Below are positions 36,909 through 47,700 of a stretch of DNA of 64,000 nt, in pieces; position 1 is the stretch's first letter, and each line of letters begins with the position of its first letter. The DNA is taken from contig NVXV01000005.1 of NCBI GenBank assembly GCA_002734085.1, positions 36,524 through 100,523 of the forward strand, written 5' to 3'. Source of the DNA: Fluviicola sp. (lineage in GTDB: Bacteria > Bacteroidota > Bacteroidia > Flavobacteriales_D > Crocinitomicaceae). Below the pieces are notes generated by a model. The model had not been told where the DNA came from and made no database searches. It saw only the letters and a list, made by a program, of their open reading frames with translations. The position numbers and the translations under genes were made by a program.

Positions 36909-37344
36909 ATTTCTTCCTACAAGCGCATTCGTTATGTTCGTTAATGTATTTTATAGACTCTATACAAAGTTCTTTGAGAACGGGAATATTAATATTTTCA
37001 AGTTTGTTAACATAAATACAGGCTTTTCCCATTTTGTATTTCCCCAGATCGGACAAAATTGAATTACTTTTTTCCGTGTCAGAATAGATATAGAGCGAAA
37101 TAGCACTTTTTCTCGGAGAGAATGCAAGAATTGGGGCATCGCCTTCATGTCCACTTTTGTATTTGTAATGGTAGCTACCGAAGCCTATAATTGATGGCCC
37201 CCACATTTTAGGTTCTTCTCCCGTAATGTCTTGTAATATTTTTATTAATTCAAAGCTGTCTTTTTTCTTTTGTTCGGAGTTAGCAAATGAGTTTATAAAC
37301 TCATTAACATTTGCATCTGTTTCTTTCGTTTTTGTTTCTGCCAT
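36898..37344 (-). CDS. DUF1801 domain protein
   Basis: A 148-aa cytoplasmic protein that matches DUF1801 (YdhG-like): KMWGPSIIGFGSYHYKYKSG, LAFSPRKSAISLYIYSD, KYKMGKACIYVNKLENINI. The structures known for this fold suggest binding of a small acidic ligand; its function is not established. The C-terminus (ECACRKKYDK) overlaps the first codons of the following small gene by 11 bases, so the two are translationally linked. Confidence 0.88.
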   Translation of the reverse strand: MAETKTKETDANVNEFINSFANSEQKKKDSFELIKILQDITGEEPKMWGPSIIGFGSYHYKYKSGHEGDAPILAFSPRKSAISLYIYSDTEKSNSILSDLGKYKMGKACIYVNKLENINIPVLKELCIESIKYINEHNECACRKKYDK

Positions 37345-37573
37345 ATTACTTTTATTTAAGTTACACTCAACATATCTTTAACCGACTATTACTGCATTTA
37401 TATTCACTATAAATTTAGCAAAAAAATCCAAACCAAACTCAACCATACACCTAGTCACGAGTCAAAAGAGGAGGTTTTCAAAATCCAAAAACAATTATAA
37501 TCAATAGTATACACTTGTAAAAAAATGAGGCCAAATTTTGACACTAATCAAAAATAAACCAAGAAAAAACAAA

Positions 37574-37592
37574 AGTGGGCTACCCGCTCACT
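37574..37592 (-). terminator. Terminator of the six-gene operon
   Basis: AGTGGGC (37574-37580) pairs with GCTCACT (37586-37592), 7 bp with one G-T pair, loop of 5. On the minus strand it is followed by TTTGTTTTTT, and the stem overlaps the oxidoreductase stop codon. Confidence 0.7.
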
Positions 37593-39133
37593 TTCTTTGC
37601 AATCGCCTGAACACAATTCACACCATCTACTGCAGCCGAAGCAATACCACCAGCATAGCCAGCTCCTTCTCCGCATGGGTATAACCCTTTGATTTCAACA
37701 TGTTCAAAGGTTTCTCTATCACGAGGAATGGAGATGGGTGAAGAAGTTCTTGATTCAGGTGCGTGCAATACAGCGTCATTGGTGTAGTATCCGCACATTT
37801 TCTTGTCAAATGCGACAAAAGCTTTACGTAAACGTTTTACGACGAAATCTGGCAGTACTCTGTTCAAATCAACACTTGTCAAACCGGGTTGATAGCTTGT
37901 CTGTGGTAGATCTTTTGAAACACGTCCTTCAGTGAAGTCTATCATTCGCTGGGCCGGAACATTTTGTGTTTTACCTGCTACTTCCCAGCACTTTTGCTCT
38001 ACGGCAGCTTGAAGCTCCAAACAAATAAAAGGGTTCTCAGGATCGTAATTGGGTAGTTTTTCAGGTTCTATACTTACTACAATACCCGAGTTTGAATAAG
38101 GATTGTTACGTTTGGAAGGTGACCATCCATTGGTCACTACTTCTCCAGGTTCCGTGGCACATGGAGCAACAATCCCACCAGGACACATACAAAAAGAGTA
38201 TACTCCCTCTCCATCCACTTGTTCCACAAGACTGTAAGATGCTGGAGGTAGAAACTCATCGTTTTGTCGCCCGTGGTATTGGATTTTATCAATAATCTCC
38301 TGACTATGCTCGACGCGTACACCCAAAGCAAAACCTTTCGCTTCTATTTTTACTTTTTTATCGTGTAGTAAATAGAAAATATCTCTTGCAGAATGCCCAG
38401 TCGCTAAAATCAGGTGATCTACTTCGATTCTATCTTTCCCATTAATCTCAATATCTTTAATTTGCTGATTTTGAATTTTTAGATCTGTCAGTTTTGAATT
38501 GAAATATACTTCGCCTCCTGCTTCTATAATTGCTTCACGCATAGAGGTGATAATCTTGGGAAGCTTGTTCGTTCCAATATGCGGATGAGCATCCACCAAA
38601 ATATCATAAGGTGCACCAAATTGCACGAAACGTTCTAATACTTTGAGCACGTTTCCACGTTTCTTTGAACGTGTATAGAGTTTTCCATCTGAATACGTTC
38701 CAGCACCACCTTCACCATAACAATAGTTTGATTCTGGGTTAACGATGTGTTCTTTATTTAATTTGGCTAAATCCCTTCTACGTTCTCGAACATCTTTACC
38801 ACGTTCAAACAATATTGGTTTAAAACCTAATTCTATCGCTTCGAGTGCTGCGTATAATCCTGCCGGTCCTGCTCCAATAATATGAATAACAGGTTTTCCT
38901 TCTACCGAAGAATATTGAATTCTCTCTATTTCAGGTTTAATTGGCTCCTTGGACAATACAACTTGCAAGTTATATTTTACAGGCTTCTTTCGCGCATCGA
39001 TTGAACGTTTGCGTATATAGCTGTATGGAAAGTCTTTCTCTGAAGTACCATTTTTTTGATTCGCTTGAAATAGAATGAAATCGAGGTCCTCGATCTGTTC
39101 AGGTAAAATTTGAATTTGAACCGTGTTTTCCAT
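37580..39133 (-). CDS. FAD-dependent oxidoreductase (uncharacterised dehydrogenase family)
   Basis: A 517-aa flavoprotein. The FAD-binding motif is IHIIGAGPAGLYAALEAIELG (about residues 83-103). The repeated glycine-rich segment GEGGAGTYSDGKLYTR and the C-terminal GLYPCGEGAGYAGGIASAAVDG are typical of a large bacterial family of unnamed dehydrogenases often found near menaquinone or ubiquinone genes. The N-terminal region (about 1-75) is the DUF of that family. The reaction is not known. It overlaps the porT stop by one base (TAATG), so the two are translationally coupled, and it ends the operon. Confidence 0.9.
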   Translation of the reverse strand: MENTVQIQILPEQIEDLDFILFQANQKNGTSEKDFPYSYIRKRSIDARKKPVKYNLQVVLSKEPIKPEIERIQYSSVEGKPVIHIIGAGPAGLYAALEAIELGFKPILFERGKDVRERRRDLAKLNKEHIVNPESNYCYGEGGAGTYSDGKLYTRSKKRGNVLKVLERFVQFGAPYDILVDAHPHIGTNKLPKIITSMREAIIEAGGEVYFNSKLTDLKIQNQQIKDIEINGKDRIEVDHLILATGHSARDIFYLLHDKKVKIEAKGFALGVRVEHSQEIIDKIQYHGRQNDEFLPPASYSLVEQVDGEGVYSFCMCPGGIVAPCATEPGEVVTNGWSPSKRNNPYSNSGIVVSIEPEKLPNYDPENPFICLELQAAVEQKCWEVAGKTQNVPAQRMIDFTEGRVSKDLPQTSYQPGLTSVDLNRVLPDFVVKRLRKAFVAFDKKMCGYYTNDAVLHAPESRTSSPISIPRDRETFEHVEIKGLYPCGEGAGYAGGIASAAVDGVNCVQAIAKKVSG

Positions 39134-39861
39134 TATCCCTCAAAAGTAAGAGAAAACCACCAAACACGATTGTAGAGTGCATCAATTGGTTTTGACAAAC
39201 GTGTTCCATCTTGAATTAAACCATTTATCAAACCATGAGACAATTTTAACTCTATACCAAATTTAAAAAATGGAAGAAAGAAGTCAAATCCAGCACCTAC
39301 CTGACCTTGGATATCGTCACGCTTGATTTTAATAAATGGATCTGCAAACTTTTGCGCAGTATTTTCTTTTGACTGCAAATCCAAAGTATATTGCGCTCCT
39401 AAAATCGCGTACGCAGCAAAATTGTTATAACGTTTCGTTCTGAACTTAAACATCAATGGAAAATCTAAATTTGTCGACCCAACACGCTGTTCCTCTTCAA
39501 CTAATTCAATTTCACCATCATCATTTTCTTCAAAATAAGAATAATTCAATACGCGCTCTTGAAAAGACAACGAAGGAATAAAGCGCAAACGAATCAATGG
39601 AGTTCCAATTTTAAGCGAACTGATAATCCCCAACTGAAACCCTGGTTGACTTTTATTTTCTATGGAATATGTATTGTAATCAGTCAGTATATTGGGCTTG
39701 TATCGCGTTGAAAAGTCTGCCGTATTCACCCCTAGCATAAAGCCAAAATGAATCAGTTTCTTATCAAATTTTCGATAATTCTGAGTTACAGGGTTACGTT
39801 GTGAATATCCAATTGATAACACCAAAACAAATAATATACTAATGAAAACTTTGTTTTTCAT
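39133..39861 (-). CDS. porT: Type IX secretion protein PorT (SprT)
   Basis: A 242-aa outer-membrane barrel of the PorT family, needed in Bacteroidota for type IX secretion and gliding. Signal peptide MKNKVFISILFVLVLSIGYSQ, then alternating strands with KLIHFGFMLGVNTADFSTRY and GSTNLDFPLMFKFRTKRYNN. Length and location after ubiE agree with the known ubiE-porT neighbourhood. No other porK/L/M/N genes are in the window. Confidence 0.88.
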   Translation of the reverse strand: MKNKVFISILFVLVLSIGYSQRNPVTQNYRKFDKKLIHFGFMLGVNTADFSTRYKPNILTDYNTYSIENKSQPGFQLGIISSLKIGTPLIRLRFIPSLSFQERVLNYSYFEENDDGEIELVEEEQRVGSTNLDFPLMFKFRTKRYNNFAAYAILGAQYTLDLQSKENTAQKFADPFIKIKRDDIQGQVGAGFDFFLPFFKFGIELKLSHGLINGLIQDGTRLSKPIDALYNRVWWFSLTFEG

Positions 39862-39889
39862 GCTTTTCTAAAACGCAAATTAACTAAAA

Positions 39890-40630
39890 TTATTTCACAC
39901 CTGTATAGATGGTTGCAATCCCTCCCGATACTGGTTTTGCCTTAACATCTCTATAACCCACCTTTTTCAGAATATCCAGGAAGTCTTGGCCTTCAGGAAA
40001 TGCTGCTACCGACTCGGGCAAATATGCGTACGCTGATTTATCTTTTGAAATTGATTTTCCTAGGAGTGGAATAATATATTTTGAGTAAAATTGAAACGAT
40101 TGTTTAACAGGGAATTTTTTAGGCTTAGAAAACTCAAGAATTACAGCCATTCCACCTTTGTTTATCACTCGAAGCATTTCGGCTAGACCTTTTTCCAGGT
40201 TTTCATAATTCCTCACACCAAAACCAACTGTAAGCCCATCGAAGTAATTATCTTCAAATGGAAGATCTTCAGAGTCTCCATTCTTCATAGAGATGATATG
40301 CTCTACGTTCCGCTTCTTCATTTTTTCACGGCCTTTTTCAAGCATTCCATTTGAAATATCTACACCCACAACTTCTGTTGGGTTTAATTTTAACGCTGCA
40401 ATTGCGAAATCTCCAGTCCCAGTTGCCAAATCAATAATCTTTTTCGGCTGAAGTGGTTTAAGCATTTTGATTGCTCGCTTTCTCCAAAGTTTATCAATAC
40501 CCAGAGATAAAAAGTGATTCAGGAAGTCATAACGTCCAGAAATATTATCAAACATCTCTGCTACTTCCTCTTTCTTTGATTTATCAGATTTATTGTAAGG
40601 TTTTACGACCTTTTTTTCCTCTACACTCAT
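39890..40630 (-). CDS. ubiE: Demethylmenaquinone methyltransferase
   Basis: A 246-aa SAM-dependent methyltransferase that converts demethylmenaquinol to menaquinol, the last step of menaquinone synthesis. Motif I is IIDLATGTGDFAI, and the UbiE signatures YDFLNHFLSLGIDKLWRKRA and LPFEDNYFDGLTVGFGVRN are present. The start is the ATG at 40630 (MSVEEKKVVKP); a start at 40639 would overlap trkH by 8 bases. It lies between trkH and porT. Confidence 0.95.
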   Translation of the reverse strand: MSVEEKKVVKPYNKSDKSKKEEVAEMFDNISGRYDFLNHFLSLGIDKLWRKRAIKMLKPLQPKKIIDLATGTGDFAIAALKLNPTEVVGVDISNGMLEKGREKMKKRNVEHIISMKNGDSEDLPFEDNYFDGLTVGFGVRNYENLEKGLAEMLRVINKGGMAVILEFSKPKKFPVKQSFQFYSKYIIPLLGKSISKDKSAYAYLPESVAAFPEGQDFLDILKKVGYRDVKAKPVSGGIATIYTGVK

Positions 40631-40631
40631 T

Positions 40632-42458
40632 CTATCCAATCATTGTATGTCCCGAAGGGTATTTATAATTTCTACTCAATACTTGCTTTCCAAACAAGTA
40701 AGCTAGCGTTAATGTTCCGACACGACCAATAAACATGGCCACAATAAGAACGTATTTTCCGCCGGTTGTCATCTCCGTAGTGATTCCTGTTGACAACCCA
40801 ACTGTACTTGCAGCAGATACATGTTCAAAAATAATATCAATTAATGTAAATTTCCCCGATTCAATCGCTTGATATTCCAGTATCACAAGTGCAAATATTC
40901 CAACCAAATTTCCTACAATAAAGAACACAAAAATAGAATATGCTTTAAGTACTAATTCATTTGATATTGTCCGTTTAAACATTTCAATATGCGCTTTACC
41001 TCTTATTGTAGAAAGAACAGAAGCCACCATTACGGCAAAAGTAGAAACACGAATACCTCCACCGGATGAACCAGATCCAGCACCTACAAACATTAAAAAC
41101 AGAAAGAATACTAAGACTGGAAGACTTAAACTTGAAGTTTCAACGGTATTAAACCCTGCATTTCTAGTAGTCATTGATTCAAAAAATGAAGTTACAATTT
41201 GCCCAAAAGTAGATTGTTCAGATATCGACTTATCATGCTCAAAAATGAAAAATATTGCGGCTCCTGCGATCAATAAACCTATTGTAAAATACAATGAGAT
41301 TTTTGTTCCAAATTGAATACTCTTCCAAGGATAGCGCATTCTTTCCCTTAGATTCTTTATTTGAAATAAATCAAAGAGATAAATCATTCCAAAACCACCA
41401 AGGAAGAAAAGTCCCAAAATAACAATGTGGAACAAGTAATTATCAACAATCAACGGATTCATCATACCATCAGGAATAATTGATAGTCCCGCATTATTAA
41501 AGCCAGAAACAGCGTGGAAAACAGCATGAAAAAATCGATCGCCCGTGTTTTCAAAAATACCCACAGGTTCTAAAAGTGCAAAAATGCAGAGAAATCCAAC
41601 TATTTCAATAGCTATAGTCCACTTTACAATTCTAGCAAACATAGATTCAGTATCTAAAAAAGAATCTTTATTCACAAAGTCTTCAATAACATCATGTTGT
41701 TTTAAACCAATACCGAATTTTGCTATCAACAAATAAAGTGCACCAAATGCAATGGTATTCAACCCTCCAATTTGTATTAGCAAAAGTACAACCATCTGTC
41801 CTTTAAAAGTAAGAGCTGTACTTATATCAATCGTTGCAAGTCCAGTAACACTAGTTGATGAGGTAGACATAAAAATAGCATCTGTAAAAGATATACCGCC
41901 CTGAGAAACGGTCATTTCGGGAAGCATCAATAATCCTGATCCCATAAGAATTATGGTCAAAATTGAAAGTGTAAATAACAACCCTGGATGTACTTTGAAC
42001 CATTGCCTAAAATTCCTTTTCTTAAATACTTCAGTGATGATATAAACAATAAAAAAGAGCTGTATAAGAATGTTAGATATATCTGCAAACCCCTTAAATC
42101 CAAGCCAAATGAAAAAGTTTGAAATCAGTAAAGTGTCAAAAAAATTAAAGGCAATTCCCTCTGCCAAAAGGAAAAATATGACAATTGCTTCAAACCAATT
42201 ATCTCGCAGATATTTACGCGGATTAAAATCATAAATAAATTTGACGAAAAATCGTAAAATATAAAAGATAAAACTGTACTCAATAACTCGTAATAACGAT
42301 TCCTTTGATGCAGCAGTTTGAGGAAATCCATAATAGTAAACTAACACACCTATCATAGATAGAGCAACAATAATATGCGCTAATCGAAATAGCGAAAGAA
42401 CTGTAGATTTCGAATCGTACAGCTTTAGGTTTGCTTGCTCCCTAAAATGCTTTAACAT
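40632..42458 (-). CDS. TrkH/KtrB-type potassium transporter
   Basis: A 608-aa integral membrane protein of the Trk/Ktr potassium uptake family. The four filter loops can be seen: STSSTSVTGLAT, HAVSGFNNAGLS, TRNAGFNTVETS and ASTVGLSTGITTEM. It has about ten membrane segments. In contrast to many bacteria, no regulatory TrkA/KtrA gene follows. It overlaps the heptose kinase stop by 7 bases (ATGTTAA), so the two are translationally coupled. Confidence 0.93.
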   Translation of the reverse strand: MLKHFREQANLKLYDSKSTVLSLFRLAHIIVALSMIGVLVYYYGFPQTAASKESLLRVIEYSFIFYILRFFVKFIYDFNPRKYLRDNWFEAIVIFFLLAEGIAFNFFDTLLISNFFIWLGFKGFADISNILIQLFFIVYIITEVFKKRNFRQWFKVHPGLLFTLSILTIILMGSGLLMLPEMTVSQGGISFTDAIFMSTSSTSVTGLATIDISTALTFKGQMVVLLLIQIGGLNTIAFGALYLLIAKFGIGLKQHDVIEDFVNKDSFLDTESMFARIVKWTIAIEIVGFLCIFALLEPVGIFENTGDRFFHAVFHAVSGFNNAGLSIIPDGMMNPLIVDNYLFHIVILGLFFLGGFGMIYLFDLFQIKNLRERMRYPWKSIQFGTKISLYFTIGLLIAGAAIFFIFEHDKSISEQSTFGQIVTSFFESMTTRNAGFNTVETSSLSLPVLVFFLFLMFVGAGSGSSGGGIRVSTFAVMVASVLSTIRGKAHIEMFKRTISNELVLKAYSIFVFFIVGNLVGIFALVILEYQAIESGKFTLIDIIFEHVSAASTVGLSTGITTEMTTGGKYVLIVAMFIGRVGTLTLAYLFGKQVLSRNYKYPSGHTMIG

Positions 42459-43441
42459 TGAATGTTATGTTTTTCTACTTCATCCAATAGTTGAATTGAA
42501 TCTATAGCTACAACACCACGCTTTTCACATACAATACCACCCGCCAAATTAGCAATTTCTGCTATACTCTTTGGAGGTATCTCTGCTGCTAAACATAAAC
42601 TAGCTACACTGATAACTGTATCTCCAGCTCCTGAAACATCAGCGATATTTCTCACATGAGCAGGGATATAATCTTTAGACGATTTCGTCTGCATAAAAAC
42701 TCCGTGTTCACTCATTGTAACAAACAGCATTTCTGCATGAATTAAACTCGATAATTCATCTACAGCACCCTCAAACATATTCTTATCTTCGACATCGAAA
42801 GCACGATTTAGACCCTCTTTAAGTTCTTTTAAATTCGGCTTAAATAAAGTAACTCCTTTGTACGCCAAAAAGTTTTTCAACTTAGGATCAACTGTTGTTG
42901 GTACGTTGTACTCTTTCGATAACGCAATCACTTCGGTAATCACTTTTTCAGTAAGAACTCCCTTATTGTAGTCTTCAAATATTATTGCATCACACCCTTC
43001 TTTCAGCACATCTTCAACACTTTCGATCAACAAATCCTCTTCTTTTGAAGATATATCATTCGTTTGCTCCTCATCTACTCTTAGTAATTGCTGCTGGTTA
43101 CCTATGACTCTCGTCTTAACAGTTGTCATTCTAGTTTTTGATTTAACAATACCATTTGAAGCGATGTTTTTAATATTCATCAATCGCAACATTGTTTTGG
43201 CATTTTCATCATCGCCGATAACAGAACACATGGAAACCTCTGCTCCAAGACTTAATAAGTTTAAGGCTACGTTTGCAGCACCTCCTAATCGCTCCTCTCT
43301 CGCTGAAAAGCTAACAATTGGAACCGGAGCTTCAGGACTTACGCGATTGACATTTCCTTCCAGATATGCATCAACCATTACATCGCCAAGTACTAATACT
43401 TTTCGTTTTTTAAAATCTTGAAATAGTTCCTTTGGTGTCAT
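42452..43441 (-). CDS. PfkB-type heptose 7-phosphate kinase (HldE N-half type)
   Basis: A 329-aa sugar kinase of the PfkB/ribokinase family, most similar to the N-terminal (RfaE domain I) half of HldE, which makes D-glycero-D-manno-heptose 1,7-bisphosphate for LPS core. VLVLGDVMVDAYLEGNVNRV, APVPIVS, and the anion-hole motif ADVSGAGDTVISVA are clear. The cytidylyltransferase half is absent, so this is a single-domain enzyme. Starts right after the aminotransferase stop (no gap). Confidence 0.9.
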   Translation of the reverse strand: MTPKELFQDFKKRKVLVLGDVMVDAYLEGNVNRVSPEAPVPIVSFSAREERLGGAANVALNLLSLGAEVSMCSVIGDDENAKTMLRLMNIKNIASNGIVKSKTRMTTVKTRVIGNQQQLLRVDEEQTNDISSKEEDLLIESVEDVLKEGCDAIIFEDYNKGVLTEKVITEVIALSKEYNVPTTVDPKLKNFLAYKGVTLFKPNLKELKEGLNRAFDVEDKNMFEGAVDELSSLIHAEMLFVTMSEHGVFMQTKSSKDYIPAHVRNIADVSGAGDTVISVASLCLAAEIPPKSIAEIANLAGGIVCEKRGVVAIDSIQLLDEVEKHNIQC

Positions 43442-44635
43442 TTAACTCAGTTTTTGAAGCGCTTCGGCAATTCTATTCATCGCTTTTGTTAAAGTAGCCT
43501 CATCTGTTGCGTAGGAAATTCGAATACAGTTTGGATCACCAAATGCATCTCCAGTAACCAAAGCAACCAAAGCCTCTTCTAACAAATATAAAGATAAATC
43601 ATTAGCGTTGTTTATCTTATGACTTCCGTCAGATTTACCAAAGAAGCTTGAAATATCAGGAAAAAAATAAAATGCTCCTTCCGGTTCGTTGACTTTTACG
43701 CCTTCCATCTTTTGCAAAGCGTCCAAAACAAGTTTTCTTCGATTTTTAAAGGCGTCCAACATATCTTTCAAAAATGAAGGATCTTTTTCCATAGCAGCAA
43801 TTGAGGCTTTTTGTGTGATTGAACTTGCTCCACTGGTAAATTGGCCTTGAACTTTAGAGCAAGCAGCAGCAATTTTCTTAGGTGCGCCAATGTAACCCAA
43901 TCTCCAGCCTGTCATTGCCCAAGCTTTTGAGACTCCATTTACAGTAACCACCTGATCATATACCTCATCAAACTGTGCTAAACTCTCATGCTTCCCTACA
44001 AAATTAATGTGTTCGTAAATCTCGTCACACATAACAGTCACGTGTTTATACTTTGATATGGTTGTTGCTAAATCTTTTAACTCGTCTTTCGAATAAACCG
44101 AACCAGTAGGGTTACATGGTGTTGAAAACATAATCAGCTTAGTTTTATCTGAAATATGCGGTTCCAACTCTTTTCCACTAACCTTAAAATCAGCAGTAAT
44201 GTCTGCGTTTACAATTACGGGAATACCTCCGGCAACTTTTACGATTTCAATGTAGGAGACCCAATAAGGTGCAGGAATAATCACTTCATCTCCTGGATTG
44301 ACCAAACTCATTACCACATTCGCAATCGACTGTTTAGCACCTGTAGAAACAACTATTTGTGTTTTATCGTATTTCAATCCATTGTCACGCAGAAACTTTT
44401 TTGAAATTGCTTCACGCAAATCGTCATAACCAGGAACGGGAGTATATGTTGTATAGTTTTGTTCCATCGCTTCGACAGCTGCATTTTTAACAAAGTCAGG
44501 AGTGTGAAAATCTGGTTCCCCCAAACTCAAAGAAATTACGTCCTTTCCTTCATCCTTTAATTCACGGCTTTTACGGGACATTGCTATAGTTGCCGACTCT
44601 TCCATGGCCAACAAACGATCTGATAATTGTATCAT
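43442..44635 (-). CDS. PLP-dependent aspartate-type aminotransferase
   Basis: A 397-aa class I aminotransferase, probably aspartate aminotransferase. The PLP Lys is in VNGVSKAWAMTGWRLGY, the core signatures VISLSLGEPDFHTPD, PAPYWVSYIEIVKVAGG and ISTPCNPTGSVYS-like FSTPCNPTGSVYS are present. The start is the ATG at 44635 (MIQLSDRLLAM); the longer frame from 44662 would overlap the promoter box. First gene of the operon to 37580. Confidence 0.94.
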   Translation of the reverse strand: MIQLSDRLLAMEESATIAMSRKSRELKDEGKDVISLSLGEPDFHTPDFVKNAAVEAMEQNYTTYTPVPGYDDLREAISKKFLRDNGLKYDKTQIVVSTGAKQSIANVVMSLVNPGDEVIIPAPYWVSYIEIVKVAGGIPVIVNADITADFKVSGKELEPHISDKTKLIMFSTPCNPTGSVYSKDELKDLATTISKYKHVTVMCDEIYEHINFVGKHESLAQFDEVYDQVVTVNGVSKAWAMTGWRLGYIGAPKKIAAACSKVQGQFTSGASSITQKASIAAMEKDPSFLKDMLDAFKNRRKLVLDALQKMEGVKVNEPEGAFYFFPDISSFFGKSDGSHKINNANDLSLYLLEEALVALVTGDAFGDPNCIRISYATDEATLTKAMNRIAEALQKLS

Positions 44636-44659
44636 TCTGCGATTGAATTTATAAAAGAG

Positions 44660-44667
44660 CAAATTTA
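44660..44667 (-). promoter_or_regulatory. Candidate -7 box of the aminotransferase operon
   Basis: Minus-strand TAAATTTG matches TAnnTTTG exactly, 24 bases upstream of the ATG at 44635. A start from the upstream ATG at 44662 would fall inside this box. No clear -33. Confidence 0.5.
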
Positions 44668-44794
44668 AAATTTTTTTAACGAAGTGTGGTTTTTAATTCT
44701 GTTGATTACAATTAATTTTTAACAAAACTATTCTTTTAGAAACCAACAATTTGATTATTTTAAAAGCCAATCATTATTAAACATATTTTATTTC

Positions 44795-47700
44795 ATGAAA
44801 ATCAAGAAGGTTTTAGTAGCGAATCGAGGAGAAATTGCTATTCGTATTTTTAGGGCATGTACTGAAATGGGGATCAGAACAGTAGGTATTTACACTTATG
44901 AAGATCGTTACTCATTACACCGATATAAAGCTGATGAATCTTATCAAGTGGGTGAAGATAACGAACCATTAAAACCTTATTTAGACATAGATGAAATAAT
45001 TAAAGTGGCAAAAGCAAATAATATCGATGCAATTCATCCTGGTTATGGGTTTCTATCAGAGAATGCAAAATTTGCACAAGCTTGTAAAGAAAATGATATC
45101 GTTTTTGTTGGTCCAGAAGTAGAAGTATTAAAATCTTTAGGTGATAAAGTTACTGCAAAGAAGGTCGCTATAAAAAGTGATGTTCCTGTAATAGAAAGCA
45201 ACAAAAAAGCTTTAACGAATGTCAATATCGCCATTGATGAAGCTAAACGTATTGGATTTCCTTTGATGCTAAAAGCAGCCTCTGGAGGCGGTGGTCGTGG
45301 AATGAGAGTTTTGCGAAACATGGATGAACTGAAAAGTGCTTACAATGAATCGAGACGTGAAGCAAAAAATGCTTTTGGCGATGAAACTGTTTTTCTTGAG
45401 AAATTTGTTGAAAACCCTAAGCATATAGAGATTCAAATCGTTGCGGATAATCACGGAAGTGTTTTACACTTGTTTGAGAGAGATTGCTCGGTACAAAGAA
45501 GATATCAAAAAGTGATTGAATTTGCACCTTCTAAAGACTTAAGTTTAAATATTAAAGAAAAACTTTATGAATACGCTGTAAATATATGTAAATCTGTGAA
45601 TTACAACAACATTGGGACAGTAGAATTTTTAGTTGATGATGATGGGAGTATTTACTTCATTGAAGTCAACCCTCGCGTCCAAGTTGAACATACTGTTACG
45701 GAAGTTGTAACAGGTGTAGATTTAATCAAAACACAACTTTATATTGCGGATGGATACAAATTGGGAGATGAAGAAATTCAATTGCCCAATCAAGAAGCCG
45801 TTAAAACACATGGTTATGCTGTACAATGCAGAATAACCACAGAAGACCCACAAAACGACTTCAAACCAGATTACGGGGTTATTACAACCTATCGTAGCGC
45901 TTCTGGGTTTGGAATTCGCTTAGATGCAGGTAGTATTTATCAAGGCGTAAAGATTTCACCGTTTTTTGACTCCATGTTAGTGAAAGTTTCTGCAAGTAGC
46001 AGAACATTAGACGATGCTTGTAAAAAGATGCGCCGTGCTCTGGCTGAGTTCCGTGTGCGTGGCGTTAAAACCAACATGGCATTTCTTGACAACATTCTAA
46101 AAGACGAAACTTTTAGAAATGGGCTTGTAACTGTAAATTATATTAAAAACACACCTGCTCTATTCAAAATTAAAGAACCTCGAAATCGGGCAACAAAGCT
46201 AGTTCACTTCTTGGGAGATATTACTGTTAACGGTAATCCTGATGTGAAGAATACAGTTAAGAACCCTAATTTCTTAGTTCCTGAAGTTCCTAAATCAAAT
46301 ACAGACGAATACAAGAAAGGAACAAAAGACCTACTCGCTGAATTAGGTCCAGAAAAATTTGCTGAGTGGTTAACGAAAGAGAAAAAAATTCATTTCACCG
46401 ATACGACAATGCGTGATGCACACCAAAGTCTGCTAGCAACTAGGATGCGTACCTACGATATGCAAAAAGTAGCTGCTCATTATGCCAAAAGTCATCCTGA
46501 GATTTTTAGTATGGAAGTCTGGGGAGGCGCTACCTTTGATGTTTGTATGCGATTTTTAAAAGAAAATCCTTGGGAACGTTTGAGAATGTTTCGAAAAGAG
46601 ATGCCAAATGTTTTGCTCCAAATGTTACTGAGAGGATCAAATGGTGTAGGTTATACAGCATATCCAGACAATTTAATTGAGAGATTCGTTCAGGAGTCTT
46701 GGGAAAATGGTATAGATATTTTTAGGATTTTTGACTCTCAAAACTGGATGAAATCGATCGCTCCCTGTATCGAACATGTTAGAAACAAGACTGAGGGATT
46801 AGCAGAGGCTTCAATGTGCTATTCTGGAGATATTTTAGATCCAAATAGAACAAAGTATACGTTAGATTATTATTTAAAATTAGCGAAGGAAATTGAAAAT
46901 GCTGGAGCACATATTTTAGCGATAAAAGACATGGCTGGCTTGCTTAAACCAAAAGCTGCTTCTGAATTAATAGGAGCATTAAAATCCGAGGTTTCCATAC
47001 CTATACATTTGCATACACATGATACCTCATCAATGCAAAGTTCGACCTATATGAGTGCTATAGACGCAGGAGTGGATGTCGTGGATGTTGCTTTGGGAGG
47101 GTTATCAGGACTTACTTCACAACCCAACTTTAATGCGATGGCTGAAGTTTTAAAATATCATCCTCGAGAAAATAAATTAGACCTAGAAAGTCTTTCAAAA
47201 CACTCCATATATTGGGAGCAAGTGAGAACATACTACTACCCTTTTGAATCAGGTTTAAAATCAGGTTCTGGTGAGGTTTACAAGCACGAAATCCCAGGTG
47301 GACAATATTCAAACTTAAAACCACAAGCAGAATCTCTAGGTTTGGCAGATCGCTTTCACGAAATCACGGATATGTATGCGCAAGTGAATCAACTATTTGG
47401 TGATATCATTAAAGTAACTCCAAGCTCAAAAGTTGTGGGTGACATGGCGCAATATTTAGTGAGTAACAATCTTACAATTACTGACGTTCTAGAAAATGGT
47501 GAAAACCTATCTTTCCCGCAATCTGTAGTGAGTTTCTTTAAAGGAGATTTAGGTCAACCTGTTGGCGGATTCCCTAAAAAAATTCAAAAGATTATACTGA
47601 AAGGCGAAAAACCTTATACAAACAGACCAAATGCTCATTTAGACCCTGTTGATTTTGATAAAGAATTCAAAGATTTTGAAAAAGAATTTGGATCTAAAAT

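Noticed and set aside
30122-37579. Integron-like cassette array
   Set aside because: Gene content fits, but I could not find attC-like paired core sites in the spacers, nor an integrase in the window.
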